Below the pieces are notes generated by a model that saw only the letters and a program-made list of their open reading frames with translations, did no database searches and was not told the origin of the DNA. A stretch of 64,000 nt of DNA from Pseudomonas sp. KK4 (lineage in GTDB: Bacteria > Pseudomonadota > Gammaproteobacteria > Pseudomonadales > Pseudomonadaceae). Shown one piece after another: positions 1 to 8,955 of this stretch. Location: NCBI RefSeq assembly GCF_001984065.1, contig NZ_LYVP01000020.1:1-64000 (forward strand). The letters are read 5' to 3'. Within the stretch, counting starts at the first letter, position 1, and the number at the start of each line of letters is the position of its first letter. Position numbers and translations under genes: made by a program.

Positions 1-8
1 GATACGAC

Positions 9-37
9 GCCTTCGCGAGCAAGCCCGCTCCCACACT
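9..37. repeat. REP half-element
   Basis: The sequence 'cttcgcgagcaagcccgctc' followed by ccacac matches one arm of the inverted REP doublets near 40.9, 46.5 and 58.7 kb in this window. Only one arm lies inside the window; its partner may lie before base 1. It sits just beyond the stop of the hydroxyacid dehydrogenase gene, the usual intergenic position for these elements. Confidence 0.7.
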
Positions 38-53
38 TTTGAACCGCGTAGCC

Positions 54-986
54 TCAATACCCGCGATTGAAATCCACGTCCCCGCGCAACGCCTCGCCCG
101 CCTGATAGGCCCGCAGGTTTTCGACGAACAGGTTCACCATCAGCGATGGCGAAGTCGGTGCCGAACTGTGCCCGGTCAGCAGCAGGCCCCAAGCCGTCCA
201 GAACGGATGACGCTGGGGCAGCGGCTCCTGGCGGCAGACATCGATCACTGCGCCTGCCAGATGCCCTTCTTTCAAGGCTTCCACCAGGTCCGCATCAACC
301 ACCGCTACACCGCGTCCGACGTTGATGAACAGCCCGGTCGGCTTGAACTGCTTGAACAGCGCGGCATCGTAGATATCGTGAGTATTCGGTGTATTTGGCA
401 GCAGATTCACTACGTAATCCACCTGCCCGACCAGGCGTGGCAAGTCGGCCAGTGAACCGACCTCGACAAACGGCGCCTGCTCACGGGCCTCACTGGCGAT
501 GCCGTACAACTCAACGCCAAAAGGCACCAGGAACCGCGCGACGGTCTGCCCGATATCACCCGTGCCGACGATCAACACCTTGCGCCCCGCCAGGCTCTGG
601 CCATGGCGACTGTCCCACTTGCGCTCGACCTGGCTGACCAGCCGTGCCAGCACTTCGCGCTCATGGCCGAGCATGTAGGTCAGCACGTATTCGGCCATCA
701 CCTGGCCGAAAATCCCCACGGCACGGGTCAGTCGGTAGTGGCGTGGCAGGCCATCGGCGAGCAGTGGCGTGATGCCGGCCCAGGTCGATTGCAGCCATTG
801 CGGTTGATGGCCCTGACGCAGCAGGGTCGCCAGCAGGTCAGGCTGGCCCAGCCAGACCGGGCATTCGGCAGCCTGGCGAGACAGCTCGGCGGAGTCGCCA
901 CTGGTCATTATCTCCAGGTCCGGCGCGGCTTCACGCAACAGTTGGGTGTAAACAGGGTGGTCGTGTTCGGCAATCAGAACGCGCAT
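54..986 (-). CDS. D-2-hydroxyacid dehydrogenase (glyoxylate/hydroxypyruvate reductase-like)
   Basis: This 310-residue NAD(P)H-dependent D-2-hydroxyacid dehydrogenase probably reduces glyoxylate, hydroxypyruvate or a related 2-oxoacid in the cytoplasm. The nucleotide-binding loop GTGDIG lies at residues 141-146. The catalytic Arg is in NVGRG (R225), the acidic partner in RQEPLP (E254) and the catalytic His in TGHSS (H273). The N-terminal domain is divergent and short, as in the GhrA-like branch. It stands alone on the minus strand downstream of ycgL, with a gap of about 120 bases. The exact substrate cannot be told from sequence. Confidence 0.85.
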   Translation of the reverse strand: MRVLIAEHDHPVYTQLLREAAPDLEIMTSGDSAELSRQAAECPVWLGQPDLLATLLRQGHQPQWLQSTWAGITPLLADGLPRHYRLTRAVGIFGQVMAEYVLTYMLGHEREVLARLVSQVERKWDSRHGQSLAGRKVLIVGTGDIGQTVARFLVPFGVELYGIASEAREQAPFVEVGSLADLPRLVGQVDYVVNLLPNTPNTHDIYDAALFKQFKPTGLFINVGRGVAVVDADLVEALKEGHLAGAVIDVCRQEPLPQRHPFWTAWGLLLTGHSSAPTSPSLMVNLFVENLRAYQAGEALRGDVDFNRGY

Positions 987-1107
987 GCTTCAACCTTTCA
1001 AAAAAGCGCTGCAGACGACCGCCGACGCCCTGTTGCTGCGTCGTCGCGGCCATCGCCAAAATCATTCCAGTGTTTCACCAGGACTCTGAACAGAGCCTGT
1101 CGGGCGA

Positions 1108-1401
1108 TTACATCGGGTCGTTGCGTCGCAGCAACTCTTCCGGCAGATGTTCGATGTATTCCTCTTCGGCTGGCGGCATTTGCAGGTGGTAACCCTGCTT
1201 TTCGAGGTTGTCCAGCACGACGGTGATGTCCTCGCGGGACAGTTTTCGCTCTGGGGTCAGAACCAGGTCGAAAGCGTGGATAGCCTTGCCGAAAGCGGCC
1301 ATCAGGGGCTCGGGTACGCGCTCGAGGGCGTCGCTTTTGAGCACATAGAGGTACATCTCGTTTTTCTTCGAACTGCGGTAGATGGAGCAAATACGTTTCA
1401 A
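1108..1401 (-). CDS. ycgL: YcgL domain protein
   Basis: This is a 97-residue YcgL-family protein, a small conserved gammaproteobacterial family of unclear biochemical role. It starts [20 protein letters not shown] and contains the typical L-E-x-V-P-E-x-L-x-x-x-F-G segment. Length and sequence fit the family throughout. Its start overlaps the rnd stop region by four bases on the same strand, so the two are probably co-transcribed and translationally coupled, an arrangement common in Pseudomonas. Confidence 0.85.
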   Translation of the reverse strand: MKRICSIYRSSKKNEMYLYVLKSDALERVPEPLMAAFGKAIHAFDLVLTPERKLSREDITVVLDNLEKQGYHLQMPPAEEEYIEHLPEELLRRNDPM

Positions 1402-2531
1402 GGCTGTTCTCCGGCGGTAGCCAGGCTGTCGAGCAGCGCCTGGCCCATCAATTCGCGGCGCCAGCCACGCAGCGAATCAGGCAATTGGTAAGGACCATTG
1501 GGGAAGCCGCTTTTAAGCAGCGCTTCCAGTGTTTTCTTGCGCAGCATCAGTTCCGGCGCGATGTTCAGGCGCTCGGCCTCGGCCTGGCCGATGGCTTTGA
1601 GTTGTTTGAGCAGCGCGGCGGCGTCCACCGGCAAAGGCTCCGGCACGGCGGGCGGCCATTGATCTGGCGACACACTGCCAGAGCGCTTGATCAGATCAAG
1701 CAGAAACTCGCCGTCCTGACGCACGGTACGGGGGTGCATGTCTTCGATTTTCGCCAGGGCGCCGAGGTTGTCCGGTTGCGTTCGCGCCAGTGGCCACAGC
1801 GAATGCTCGCGAACGATGCGGTTGCGCGGCAGGTCACGGGCGCGGGCTTGTATCTCACGCCAGGCGCAGAGTTCACGCAACACGACCAGTTGGGCGCGGG
1901 AAAGCTTCCAGGCGAGTTTGGCGTCGCGATAGACCTCGTAGGGATCAGTCTCGCGGCGCAGGTTGGCCACCAGCTCGGCGCCGTCCTCCAGCACCCAGGC
2001 ATATTTGTCATCGCAAAGCTTCGGACGCAGCTGTACGAAAACTTCCGCCAGATGCACGGCATCTTCGGCGGCGTAGCTGATCTGGGTGTCGGACAGCGGA
2101 CGTTGCAGCCAGTCGGAACGGGTTTCGCCCTTGGGCAGGTCAATGCCGAGCACTTCCTGCACCAGGCGCGAATAGCCCATGGAGAAGCCCAGGTTCAGGT
2201 AGGCGGCGGCCAATTGCGTATCAAACAGCGGCGCCGGCAGGCTGCCGGTCAGTCGCAGCAGCACTTCAAGGTCTTCGCTGCACGCATGCAGCACTTTGAC
2301 GACCGCCGGGTTTTCCAGCAACGCAGCCAGGGGTTGCCAGTTGTCGATGGTCAGCGGATCAATCAGGTAAGCGCGCGCGCCATCGCCTACCTGCAACAGG
2401 CCGGCGATCGGATAGAAGGTGTCGACCCGCATGAATTCGGTGTCGAGGGCAACGTAGGGCAGATGCTGCCATTCGGCGCAAAACCGACCGAGGCTATCGT
2501 TGTCGCGAATCCAGTGAATTTCGATGGCCAC
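1398..2531 (-). CDS. rnd: Ribonuclease D
   Basis: RNase D is a DEDD-family 3'-5' exoribonuclease that trims tRNA precursors and other small RNAs. Exo motifs are visible: ALDTEF at residues 29-34, [10 protein letters not shown] for ExoII, and [13 protein letters not shown] for ExoIII. A C-terminal HRDC region follows (around [19 protein letters not shown]). I chose a GTG start at 2531 ([11 protein letters not shown]), because GGGAG lies just upstream and the longer frame to 2594 adds 21 residues unlike the family. The result is 377 residues, the usual length. It is followed by ycgL with a 4-base overlap. Confidence 0.93.
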   Translation of the reverse strand: MAIEIHWIRDNDSLGRFCAEWQHLPYVALDTEFMRVDTFYPIAGLLQVGDGARAYLIDPLTIDNWQPLAALLENPAVVKVLHACSEDLEVLLRLTGSLPAPLFDTQLAAAYLNLGFSMGYSRLVQEVLGIDLPKGETRSDWLQRPLSDTQISYAAEDAVHLAEVFVQLRPKLCDDKYAWVLEDGAELVANLRRETDPYEVYRDAKLAWKLSRAQLVVLRELCAWREIQARARDLPRNRIVREHSLWPLARTQPDNLGALAKIEDMHPRTVRQDGEFLLDLIKRSGSVSPDQWPPAVPEPLPVDAAALLKQLKAIGQAEAERLNIAPELMLRKKTLEALLKSGFPNGPYQLPDSLRGWRRELMGQALLDSLATAGEQP

Positions 2532-2654
2532 ACGGCTCTCCCTTGAAGAATGGCGCGCAGTATATATCGCCCCCGGCGATTTCCGCGCATCCACTGAACA
2601 AGAGCTTTAGCGAAAATACCTGCTTGATAGAAAGAATAGTCCTACAAACAACGA

Positions 2655-3317
2655 CTAGCCGGTCTTACAAAGCACGTAAATCCGCATCGATCCAAAGCCG
2701 GGCAGCAGGTCATGGTGGCTGAGCACGCGGAAACCGGCCTGCCTGAATTCGGCCTCCACTTCGAACCTGCTTGCCAACGCAAGGGCTGTTGCCCCTTGCA
2801 CATCTGCACGCCGCGCCTTGAAACGCCCGCGGATGCGCACTGCCAGGATCACCGTATCGCGACTGACCCGGTGAAACTCGCCAAGCATTGCCAGGCGATG
2901 TTCGGGTTCGACCAAGTGCTGAAACAGTTGCATGCAAAAAATGCTGTCCACCGCATTTTCCGACAGGCCAATGGTGAACGCCGAGCTTTGAAATGTTCTG
3001 ACCCGTTGCAATACGCCTTGGGGATGGTGAGTTCGGGCGTGATCGAGAATGGCCTGAGAGGGATCCGTCGCGAGGATCACGCGATTGGCATGTTCGGCCC
3101 ACACGGGCCAGAAACGCCCGACACCGCACGCCACATCGAGGATCAGCCCTGGCTCGCCGGCGACCTTGAGCGCACGACGCACCAGTTGCTGCTCACGCCA
3201 GAACGCCAGACGCCCGCTCAGGCTCTGCGCCCGCGGCTGCAGACAGACGCGGGCGTGTTCCTGGTCGTAGTGCCGGGCGAACTCAAGTTCAATGGCGGAG
3301 GGGGACTGGGCATTCAT
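2655..3317 (-). CDS. Class I SAM-dependent methyltransferase
   Basis: This 220-residue Rossmann-fold methyltransferase has SAM motif I DVACGVGRF at residues 61-69 and a motif II acidic residue in LATDPS. Its first residues include IELEFARHYDQEHA. I chose the start at 3317 because its ATG overlaps the eptA stop as ATGA, indicating translational coupling; the longer frame would run further into eptA. The substrate is unknown. Coupling to a lipid A phosphoethanolamine transferase suggests an envelope or lipid role, or simple co-expression. In Pseudomonas such small methyltransferases near eptA are usually annotated only by fold. Confidence 0.8.
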   Translation of the reverse strand: MNAQSPSAIELEFARHYDQEHARVCLQPRAQSLSGRLAFWREQQLVRRALKVAGEPGLILDVACGVGRFWPVWAEHANRVILATDPSQAILDHARTHHPQGVLQRVRTFQSSAFTIGLSENAVDSIFCMQLFQHLVEPEHRLAMLGEFHRVSRDTVILAVRIRGRFKARRADVQGATALALASRFEVEAEFRQAGFRVLSHHDLLPGFGSMRIYVLCKTG

Positions 3318-4963
3318 TCTTTGGCCAGCACCCCGTCGATCACCGAGCCACGGCAACCGGCAAACATGTCCAGATCCTGTTTGTATACCTTGCTGTTGAC
3401 CTCCAGCAGCCCCAGCATCGAATGGAACAGGTTGTCCTGGCTGAGTGGTTTTTCGCGGCTCAGTTGCAGGCAGTGGGTGTCCACTGAAAACGATTTTTGA
3501 TAGCTGTCGGAGAACCAGGCCAACATCGCCACATGCTTCTGCTGTTCCGGCGCCAGCATGTAAGGCGTGCCGTGCAGGAACAGGTTGTATTCGCCCAGCG
3601 ACTCACCGTGGTCCGACAGGTACAGCATCGCGGTGTCCACTTTGTTCTGATTGGTGCGCAGGATATCGATGAGCGACGACAGTACATGGTCGGTATACAC
3701 CAAGGTGTTGTCGTAGCCGTTGACAATACTTTCGCGACTGCAGTTGTTCAGCGCATTACTTTCACAAACCGGTGTAAAGCGTTCGTACTCTTTAGGGTAA
3801 CGCTTGAAGTATTCGGGACCGTGGCTGCCCATCTGATGCAGGACCAGCACCGTGTCTTTACTCAGGTTATCAATGAAGTGCTGCAGGCCCTGCAACAGGA
3901 TTTCATCGCGGCATTCACTGTTGGCGCACAGTGCCGGGTCCTTGAGATTGCTGACATCATCAAGCGTCACACGATCGCAAGTGCCTTTGCAGCCGGACTG
4001 GTTGTCCCGCCAGATGACATCGAGGCCGGCTCGCTTGAGCACGTCCAGCAAACCTTCTTCATTCTTCGCCTTGCTGGCGTCGTAATCCTTGCGCCCCATG
4101 TTGGAAAACATGCAGGGCACCGATACGGCGGTTTCCGTACCGCAGGAATGCACATCGGTGAACGCGATCAGGCCGGCTTCCTTATCGAGTTCAGGTGTGG
4201 TGTCGCGGCCATAACCCAGGATGCCGAAGTTCTCCGCACGGGCACTCTCCCCCACCACCAGTACGGTCAGGGATTTGCGGGCTCGGGTTTGAATTGCCGG
4301 GTTGCGTTTAGCATCTTCACCGATAGTGACAAAGGGTTGGTGTGCAGACGCAACCTGCTCGCGAAGATAACCAAACGAGGCACCAATGTAGTTACTGGGC
4401 ACTACCATCAAGCGCAATTCATGATGATTGCGAAACAACGATGAAAGTCCCTGGTAGTTGATAAGGGCAACGCCCCCAATGACCGCAACCGAGGCCATGC
4501 TCACCAACACTTTACTTAGCAGTTCGCGGTGCCAGCGACGGAAATTGATCGGTGTCTTCCATAACAACCACGATGGCAAAACACCCAGCAGCAGAATATA
4601 AGCGAGCAACTTTAAAGACAGTAAGTCGCGAACTTCCGTGGCATTCGTTTCTGCGAAATTACGCAGCATGCCAGCATCGATCAACACACCGTACTGGCTC
4701 ATGAAGTACGCCACGCCCGCGCTGATCATGAACAGCAGCGTCAGCACCGGTTTCATGACCGGTCGAAATGCAAGCAACGTCAACACGATGTTGAAGGCAG
4801 CGAGAATCATTGCCCCGAACGCCACACGCATCACGACGCCCTTTCCGTCGGCAGCAGTGATTTCAAAAAGGTGCTGCCACAAGACAAGGTTGAAGGCAGT
4901 CAATAAAAAGGCGCTGGCAATCAGTGTCACCCATTCCGGGCGCACGGCTTTAATCTTCAACAT
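3314..4963 (-). CDS. eptA: Lipid A phosphoethanolamine transferase (EptA/PmrC family)
   Basis: This inner-membrane transferase adds phosphoethanolamine to lipid A, which lowers surface negative charge and gives polymyxin resistance. The 549-residue protein has about five N-terminal membrane helices (residues 12-170) and a periplasmic alkaline-phosphatase-fold domain. Visible active-site elements are the metal-binding E239 in VVGESARAENFG, the nucleophile Thr278 in CGTETAVSVPCM, and the C-terminal LSDHGESLGEYNLFLHG metal ligands. Six or more cysteines in the soluble domain fit the family's disulfides. It is followed by a coupled methyltransferase. No PmrAB genes lie nearby. Confidence 0.93.
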   Translation of the reverse strand: MLKIKAVRPEWVTLIASAFLLTAFNLVLWQHLFEITAADGKGVVMRVAFGAMILAAFNIVLTLLAFRPVMKPVLTLLFMISAGVAYFMSQYGVLIDAGMLRNFAETNATEVRDLLSLKLLAYILLLGVLPSWLLWKTPINFRRWHRELLSKVLVSMASVAVIGGVALINYQGLSSLFRNHHELRLMVVPSNYIGASFGYLREQVASAHQPFVTIGEDAKRNPAIQTRARKSLTVLVVGESARAENFGILGYGRDTTPELDKEAGLIAFTDVHSCGTETAVSVPCMFSNMGRKDYDASKAKNEEGLLDVLKRAGLDVIWRDNQSGCKGTCDRVTLDDVSNLKDPALCANSECRDEILLQGLQHFIDNLSKDTVLVLHQMGSHGPEYFKRYPKEYERFTPVCESNALNNCSRESIVNGYDNTLVYTDHVLSSLIDILRTNQNKVDTAMLYLSDHGESLGEYNLFLHGTPYMLAPEQQKHVAMLAWFSDSYQKSFSVDTHCLQLSREKPLSQDNLFHSMLGLLEVNSKVYKQDLDMFAGCRGSVIDGVLAKE

Positions 4964-5061
4964 GTGATCGGCTGTTCCTGAAAAGAAGTGCCTTCGGTGA
5001 ATGTGAAAATTTCATTGACCGAGACGGCATCAACTTTAGGCAGTCGACCATCAATTTTTTG

Positions 5062-5088
5062 TGAAAAAGAAGCCAACGATTAGTTGGC
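5062..5088 (-). terminator. Intrinsic terminator downstream of the CHMI gene
   Basis: On the minus strand a perfect 6-bp stem (GCCAAC / GTTGGC, 5-base loop, plus-strand 5072-5088) is followed by TTCTTTTTC, the arrangement of a rho-independent terminator. It would end transcripts from the 5190-5555 gene before eptA. Confidence 0.7.
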
Positions 5089-5189
5089 CTCGAATTTTCC
5101 AGTTAATCTCTCGAACTATTTGAGAACCGTTCAGCCTTGATTCAGTTCTGCGAATGCCATGAAAGACTGTGCGAACGCTTCAACCAGCC

Positions 5190-5555
5190 TCAGACACCGA
5201 TGGCGGTCTTGGAGTAAGACTCACGATCGATGTCGAGAATTTCCACGCACAATTGCACTTCAACTCCCGCCGGCCACTCGCACAGATCCTTGACCACCGT
5301 CAGCAGGCTTTCGGAGAGCTGCTGCTTGATCTGTGGCGAACGCCCGCTCAACAGCGCCAGCTTGACATGCACAAACGCTCGCTCGGCCAAAGCCGTGCCG
5401 ACCTTGAACGTCTCAACTTTCACGGCACGGCTCTTGATATCGAACTCGGCGCCGAACTGACCGGACCCCACCAACGTATTATTGAGCCGGATCAACGCAA
5501 CATCGGCGTTCAGGTCAGGCAAGTTGGCGGTGTATTCCAGGTGCAGGTGAGGCAT
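5190..5555 (-). CDS. 5-carboxymethyl-2-hydroxymuconate delta-isomerase family protein
   Basis: This 121-residue tautomerase-superfamily protein resembles HpaF/CHMI of homoprotocatechuate degradation. It begins MPHLHLEYTANL; the Pro-1 exposed after Met removal is the catalytic base of this superfamily. The internal RAVKVETFKVGT and the end YSKTAIGV fit. No other homoprotocatechuate genes are present, so an orphan tautomerase role is equally possible. The start at 5555 is set by the MPHLHL signature and an upstream AGGAGTC; the longer frame is antisense to the LysR gene. The gene is followed by a terminator hairpin. Confidence 0.85.
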   Translation of the reverse strand: MPHLHLEYTANLPDLNADVALIRLNNTLVGSGQFGAEFDIKSRAVKVETFKVGTALAERAFVHVKLALLSGRSPQIKQQLSESLLTVVKDLCEWPAGVEVQLCVEILDIDRESYSKTAIGV

Positions 5556-5611
5556 GGGTGACTCCTGTTGTTCGGTGGGAAAATTGTACATATAACATAG
5601 CCCAGACCTGG

Positions 5612-6538
5612 CTACTGGGGCAGCGACAACAGATTGCGCTCGCCCATGAACGCCTCTATGCGGGAACGCAGCCAGCGCTCGGCAGGATCGCTGTCGATGT
5701 GGCTGAGCCATACCATGCACAGCTCGAGGGTCGGGGTCTTGAACGGGAAAGGCTCCATGAACAACTGACCGCCGGCGGCCATGGCCTCGGCGGTGTAGTC
5801 CGGCAGGCTGGCAATCAGATCGGTACCGGCCAACAACGCCGGCAACGAACTGTACTGCGGCACCGATAGCACCACTTGTCGCGATCGGCCGATCTGCGCC
5901 AGCCACTCATCAGCGTAACCGCTGACGTTGGCGATATGGGACACCAGCACATGGGGACGCGAGCAATATTCATCGAGCGTCAACGGTGCATCCGAGGCGT
6001 CGGCGCGCAGCAATGAGGGTTGTATATGGCGCAACAGTTTGCGCTTGGCATTGGCCGGCAGACCGCGACTCTGAGTAATGCCTACCGTGATATCGCCGGA
6101 TGCCAGCAGATCGGAAATCCGCCAGTGATCCACGTTCTGCACCACGAACACCACCTTCGGCGCCTCCTGGCGCAGGGCGTGCAATAACGGCGGCAAAAGG
6201 CCGTATTCGACATCGTCGGACATGCCGATGCGAAACGTCATGGTGCTGCTGCCTGGGTCGAAATCGTGGGTCAGGCTTAGCGCCACCGACAGAGAGTCCA
6301 GCGCAGGCGACAGGTGCCGAAAGATTTCCTCGGCTCGCGCCGTGGGCTCCATGCGATGGCCGACGCGGATGAACAACGGATCGTTGAACATGGTACGCAA
6401 GCGATTGAGCGCCGAACTGATGGTGGGCTGACCGAGAAACAGTTTATTTGCCACTTTGGTGACGTTGCGCTCAAGCATCAGCGCTTCAAACACCACCATC
6501 AGGTTGATGTCGGCCTTGCGTAGTTCGTTGCGATTCAT
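5612..6538 (-). CDS. LysR-family transcriptional regulator
   Basis: This 308-residue LysR-type regulator has a winged helix-turn-helix at about residues 8-66 (MVVFEALMLERNVTKVANKL, then QPTISSALNRLR), followed by the linker helix and a two-lobed effector domain. The sequence GHRMEPTARAEEI is typical of the NodD/LeuO-like branch. It lies upstream of the CHMI-like gene on the same strand, 56 bases away, and may share its transcript. Its targets and effector cannot be inferred. Confidence 0.9.
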   Translation of the reverse strand: MNRNELRKADINLMVVFEALMLERNVTKVANKLFLGQPTISSALNRLRTMFNDPLFIRVGHRMEPTARAEEIFRHLSPALDSLSVALSLTHDFDPGSSTMTFRIGMSDDVEYGLLPPLLHALRQEAPKVVFVVQNVDHWRISDLLASGDITVGITQSRGLPANAKRKLLRHIQPSLLRADASDAPLTLDEYCSRPHVLVSHIANVSGYADEWLAQIGRSRQVVLSVPQYSSLPALLAGTDLIASLPDYTAEAMAAGGQLFMEPFPFKTPTLELCMVWLSHIDSDPAERWLRSRIEAFMGERNLLSLPQ

Positions 6539-6676
6539 CCATTGCCCCCGCGCCCATTCACTGCCGACAGTGTAGGGAGGTGACGCAATCGGCGTCTATG
6601 CGCGTATACGAATGTATCGACGATACCTTGATCTGAATGCAAAGGTCGTCACAGGGTTGACGACCCGATTGAAACG

Positions 6677-6699
6677 AAGCTGCTCATGCCGAGCAGCTT
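6677..6699. terminator. Hairpin downstream of the DUF1508 gene
   Basis: A perfect 9-bp inverted repeat (AAGCTGCTC, 5-base loop, GAGCAGCTT) lies directly after the stop of the minus-strand gene at 6713. On the minus strand it is followed by CGTTTC, a weak U-rich tail, so it is a plausible but imperfect terminator. Confidence 0.5.
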
Positions 6700-6712
6700 C
6701 CCCACCGACAGC

Positions 6713-6904
6713 CTAGATCTCCTTGACCGGGGTCTGATCGTCAGTCCCCCTGATCAGACTGATCGCATGCAGGCAATCAGACTTGTTCACATAAGCCTCC
6801 CCGCTGGCGATCGTTTCATGATTCCTCGCCCGCAACCTCCACCGCCACTGACCTTGACCGGTCAGAAGGGTGCCACGGGTTTGCCTGTAGATCTCAAAGT
6901 ACAT
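6713..6904 (-). CDS. DUF1508 (YegP-like) protein
   Basis: This 63-residue single-repeat YegP/DUF1508 protein contains MYFEIYRQ, GQWRWRLRARNHETIASGE, AYVNKSDCLHAISLI and a short acidic tail. The family folds as a small alpha-beta unit of unknown function, often in one or two copies. This one has a single copy. It is a solitary gene between a LysR regulator and the tRNA-Ser island border. Confidence 0.85.
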   Translation of the reverse strand: MYFEIYRQTRGTLLTGQGQWRWRLRARNHETIASGEAYVNKSDCLHAISLIRGTDDQTPVKEI

Positions 6905-7167
6905 TGCTCGCTCCTTGCGATGACGGGTTACGACAGGTCAATGGCCTGCCGTCATCAGCGTAGAGGAGCACTTTTTGTGGTGGTGTGATTGAGTGTCAGG
7001 GGATATTGCGAGGAAAAAACCGAATGTTGTCGATGAACCAATGGATCCGGGAAGCGGTAATTTGAGCTACCGGGAGGAGCCATTTTTTTCCGTAAACATG
7101 CTTACTTTTCTTACGCGAGTTCGCTGATCGATCCTACACACATTACTCGACATTAAAACTCAGCCAC
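6905..7167. other. Intergenic region before the island border
   Basis: No gene is supported here. The stretch contains the promoter side of the DUF1508 gene and then the displaced 3' flank of the tRNA-Ser gene, ending in a terminator hairpin. Nothing else stands out. Confidence 0.5.
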
Positions 7168-7204
7168 AAAAAAGCCCCGTAGCTTGTTCAGCTACGGGGC
7201 TTTC
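7168..7204. terminator. Terminator at the left island border (probable original tRNA-Ser terminator)
   Basis: The hairpin AAGCCCCGTAGC...GCTACGGGGCTTT is flanked by A- and T-runs, so it can act in both directions. It closely resembles the one at 15546-15581 beside the intact tRNA-Ser. Because the island integrated into the tRNA 3' end, this copy is probably the chromosomal terminator displaced by 8.4 kb, and the copy by the tRNA came in with the element. Confidence 0.75.
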
Positions 7205-7210
7205 ATTTGT

Positions 7211-7228
7211 ATGGCGGAGAGATAGGGA
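7211..7228. repeat. attL: 18-bp duplicate of the tRNA-Ser 3' end
   Basis: The sequence 'atggcggagagataggga' is identical to 15587-15604, which covers the last 17 bases of tRNA-Ser plus one base. The identity ends sharply after the 18 bases. This is the normal signature of tyrosine-recombinase integration into a tRNA 3' end and marks the left boundary of the island. Confidence 0.92.
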
Positions 7229-7287
7229 GTCTCCGATTACCACCATAAGCCCCAACAAACCCAGTATTTATTGATTACTAACACCAT

Positions 7288-7311
7288 GAGTAGTAGAAAA
7301 AAGTAGTAGAA
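7288..7311 (+). repeat. Left integrase arm-type repeats
   Basis: Two direct repeats, gagtagtagaa at 7288 and aagtagtagaa at 7301, are spaced 13 bp start to start. The same pair with the same spacing occurs at 15512 and 15525. They lie between attL and the integrase start and probably bind the integrase N-terminal domain. Confidence 0.7.
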
Positions 7312-7342
7312 TTCACACTAATATTCACGTCTTGGTGCACCC

Positions 7343-8854
7343 ATGCCTGATAACCTCATTCAGAAGAAAAACGAATCGACATGGTACGTCGTAAAGCAGA
7401 TACCGAAGGATGTGCGCAGAGCGCTCGGGAATCGCACTACGTTCACCAAATCACTGAAAACAGGCCTTCGCTCTGAAGCAATGAAACTGCGTTTATGTTG
7501 GCTCGCCAAATGGGAGGCTGACATTGCAGCGGCGCGGGCTGCCAAAGGTAATAAAGGAGATGAGTGGCGACTCGCTCAGCATGAGATTGGAAAAGATTTG
7601 CAACAGCGACGAACAAATGCTGTGACCAAGATTTTTACCCCGCTGAATCCAGACGCAGCCCCGGCTGATATCTCATGGTTTGAAAAGCTCCCCGAAATAG
7701 TGAGAGAGCTACGGGATGAAGGGCAGAACGAAATCGCTGACCGGTTGACCAGACTCGCAAGAAAATACCTTGATGTACTTGAGAATGGTATCAACGCTGG
7801 GGAAGGAATAAACCTTCAAAATGAATTTCTTATGATCATTGGAGACATTGAAGCGGCCTCCATCGCAGAAGAGTATGACCTGTCTGACAACGAGCATCAG
7901 GAAGCTCAAGCGATTGTAGTTAACCCGGCATTGTACAAACCGCGCTCGCCAATCAGCCCATTTATGATCGAAGCATGGTCAAAGCATCTCGTCTCTCAAA
8001 TAGCATCAGCTAAAACCCGTGATAGCCATAAAGCTCGCGTCGAAAAGATATCCAAGTTCCTGACAACTGAAGGCGCACCTCTCACCTTCGATACCATACA
8101 CAAGTTCTTGAACAGACAGTCAGGCGCTCGTCAGACCCTAACAAACTATTTATGGTCGGGGCGAGATTTCTGGAAGTGGGCAATGAAATACAACAGTCAG
8201 TTCCATGATCAATTCAGCGGACAACAATGCCCTTTTGATGGTCACGATCTACCGAAGGTTGGAAAAAAAGCTGGTGAATCGTACACTCCGTTCACTGTAA
8301 AAGAGGTTGAAGACCTTCACAAGAAAGCAAAAGAAGGTGGCAAAAATGATCTGGCCAACCTGATAGTCTTTGGTGCATTCACTGGCGCAAGGCTAGAGGA
8401 GATAGGACGCATCAAGTCAGATGATACAATTGTCAACAGCATTAACGAACCGATAGGTTTCAAGATAAATGAGTCGAAAACTGATGCAGGTGTGCGGGAG
8501 GTTCCTCTTCACCCTTCCCTAGTTCCATTGTACAAACATCTGCGCTCACAAGCATCAGCCAATGATGGTTACTTATTCAAAGGTGGTAACAACAAGTATG
8601 GCAATCGACTCGATTGGCTGGGCAAGCAGTTTGGACAACTGAAAACCAGGGCTAATTTCTCCAATCTTCACGTTTTCCATAGTATTCGAAAGACAGCTAC
8701 CACAGAGCTTCATCGAGCAGGCGTTGGCATTGAAGTTATTCCATACATCATGGGCCATGAGAATCCTTCATTCACTTTTAACGTCTATAGCGCAGGATGT
8801 TCTTTTGAACAGAAAAAAGAAGCCATTAGGCAACTAACCTTCAACTTTAAGTAG
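7343..8854 (+). CDS. int: Tyrosine site-specific integrase
   Basis: This 503-residue tyrosine recombinase catalyses integration and excision of the island at tRNA-Ser. Catalytic residues are visible: R350 in TGARLEEIGR, H446 and R449 in FHSIRKTATT, H472 in IMGHENPS, and the nucleophile Y482 in FNVYSAG. The N-terminus (QKKNESTWYVVKQIPKDVRR) resembles the arm-binding domain of integrases of other tRNA islands. A central SAM-like core-binding domain lies near residues 205-290. It starts 115 bases inside attL and reads away from it. The Shine-Dalgarno signal is weak, suggesting low or controlled translation. Confidence 0.95.
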   Translation: MPDNLIQKKNESTWYVVKQIPKDVRRALGNRTTFTKSLKTGLRSEAMKLRLCWLAKWEADIAAARAAKGNKGDEWRLAQHEIGKDLQQRRTNAVTKIFTPLNPDAAPADISWFEKLPEIVRELRDEGQNEIADRLTRLARKYLDVLENGINAGEGINLQNEFLMIIGDIEAASIAEEYDLSDNEHQEAQAIVVNPALYKPRSPISPFMIEAWSKHLVSQIASAKTRDSHKARVEKISKFLTTEGAPLTFDTIHKFLNRQSGARQTLTNYLWSGRDFWKWAMKYNSQFHDQFSGQQCPFDGHDLPKVGKKAGESYTPFTVKEVEDLHKKAKEGGKNDLANLIVFGAFTGARLEEIGRIKSDDTIVNSINEPIGFKINESKTDAGVREVPLHPSLVPLYKHLRSQASANDGYLFKGGNNKYGNRLDWLGKQFGQLKTRANFSNLHVFHSIRKTATTELHRAGVGIEVIPYIMGHENPSFTFNVYSAGCSFEQKKEAIRQLTFNFK

Positions 8855-8920
8855 AGCAATTTACCAAAAACAGACAATTAAAATAAAATTGATAAACCGT
8901 GATTTATATATTGACACCTA

Positions 8921-8949
8921 TTGACTTTTAACAATTAAATTGATACTAT
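8921..8949 (+). promoter_or_regulatory. Sigma-70 promoter
   Basis: TTGACT at 8921-8926 is followed, with an ideal 17-bp spacer, by TACTAT at 8944-8949. It points rightward, into a region with no long reading frame that ends at a terminator about 200 bases later. Confidence 0.7.
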
Positions 8950-8955
8950 TGATTT

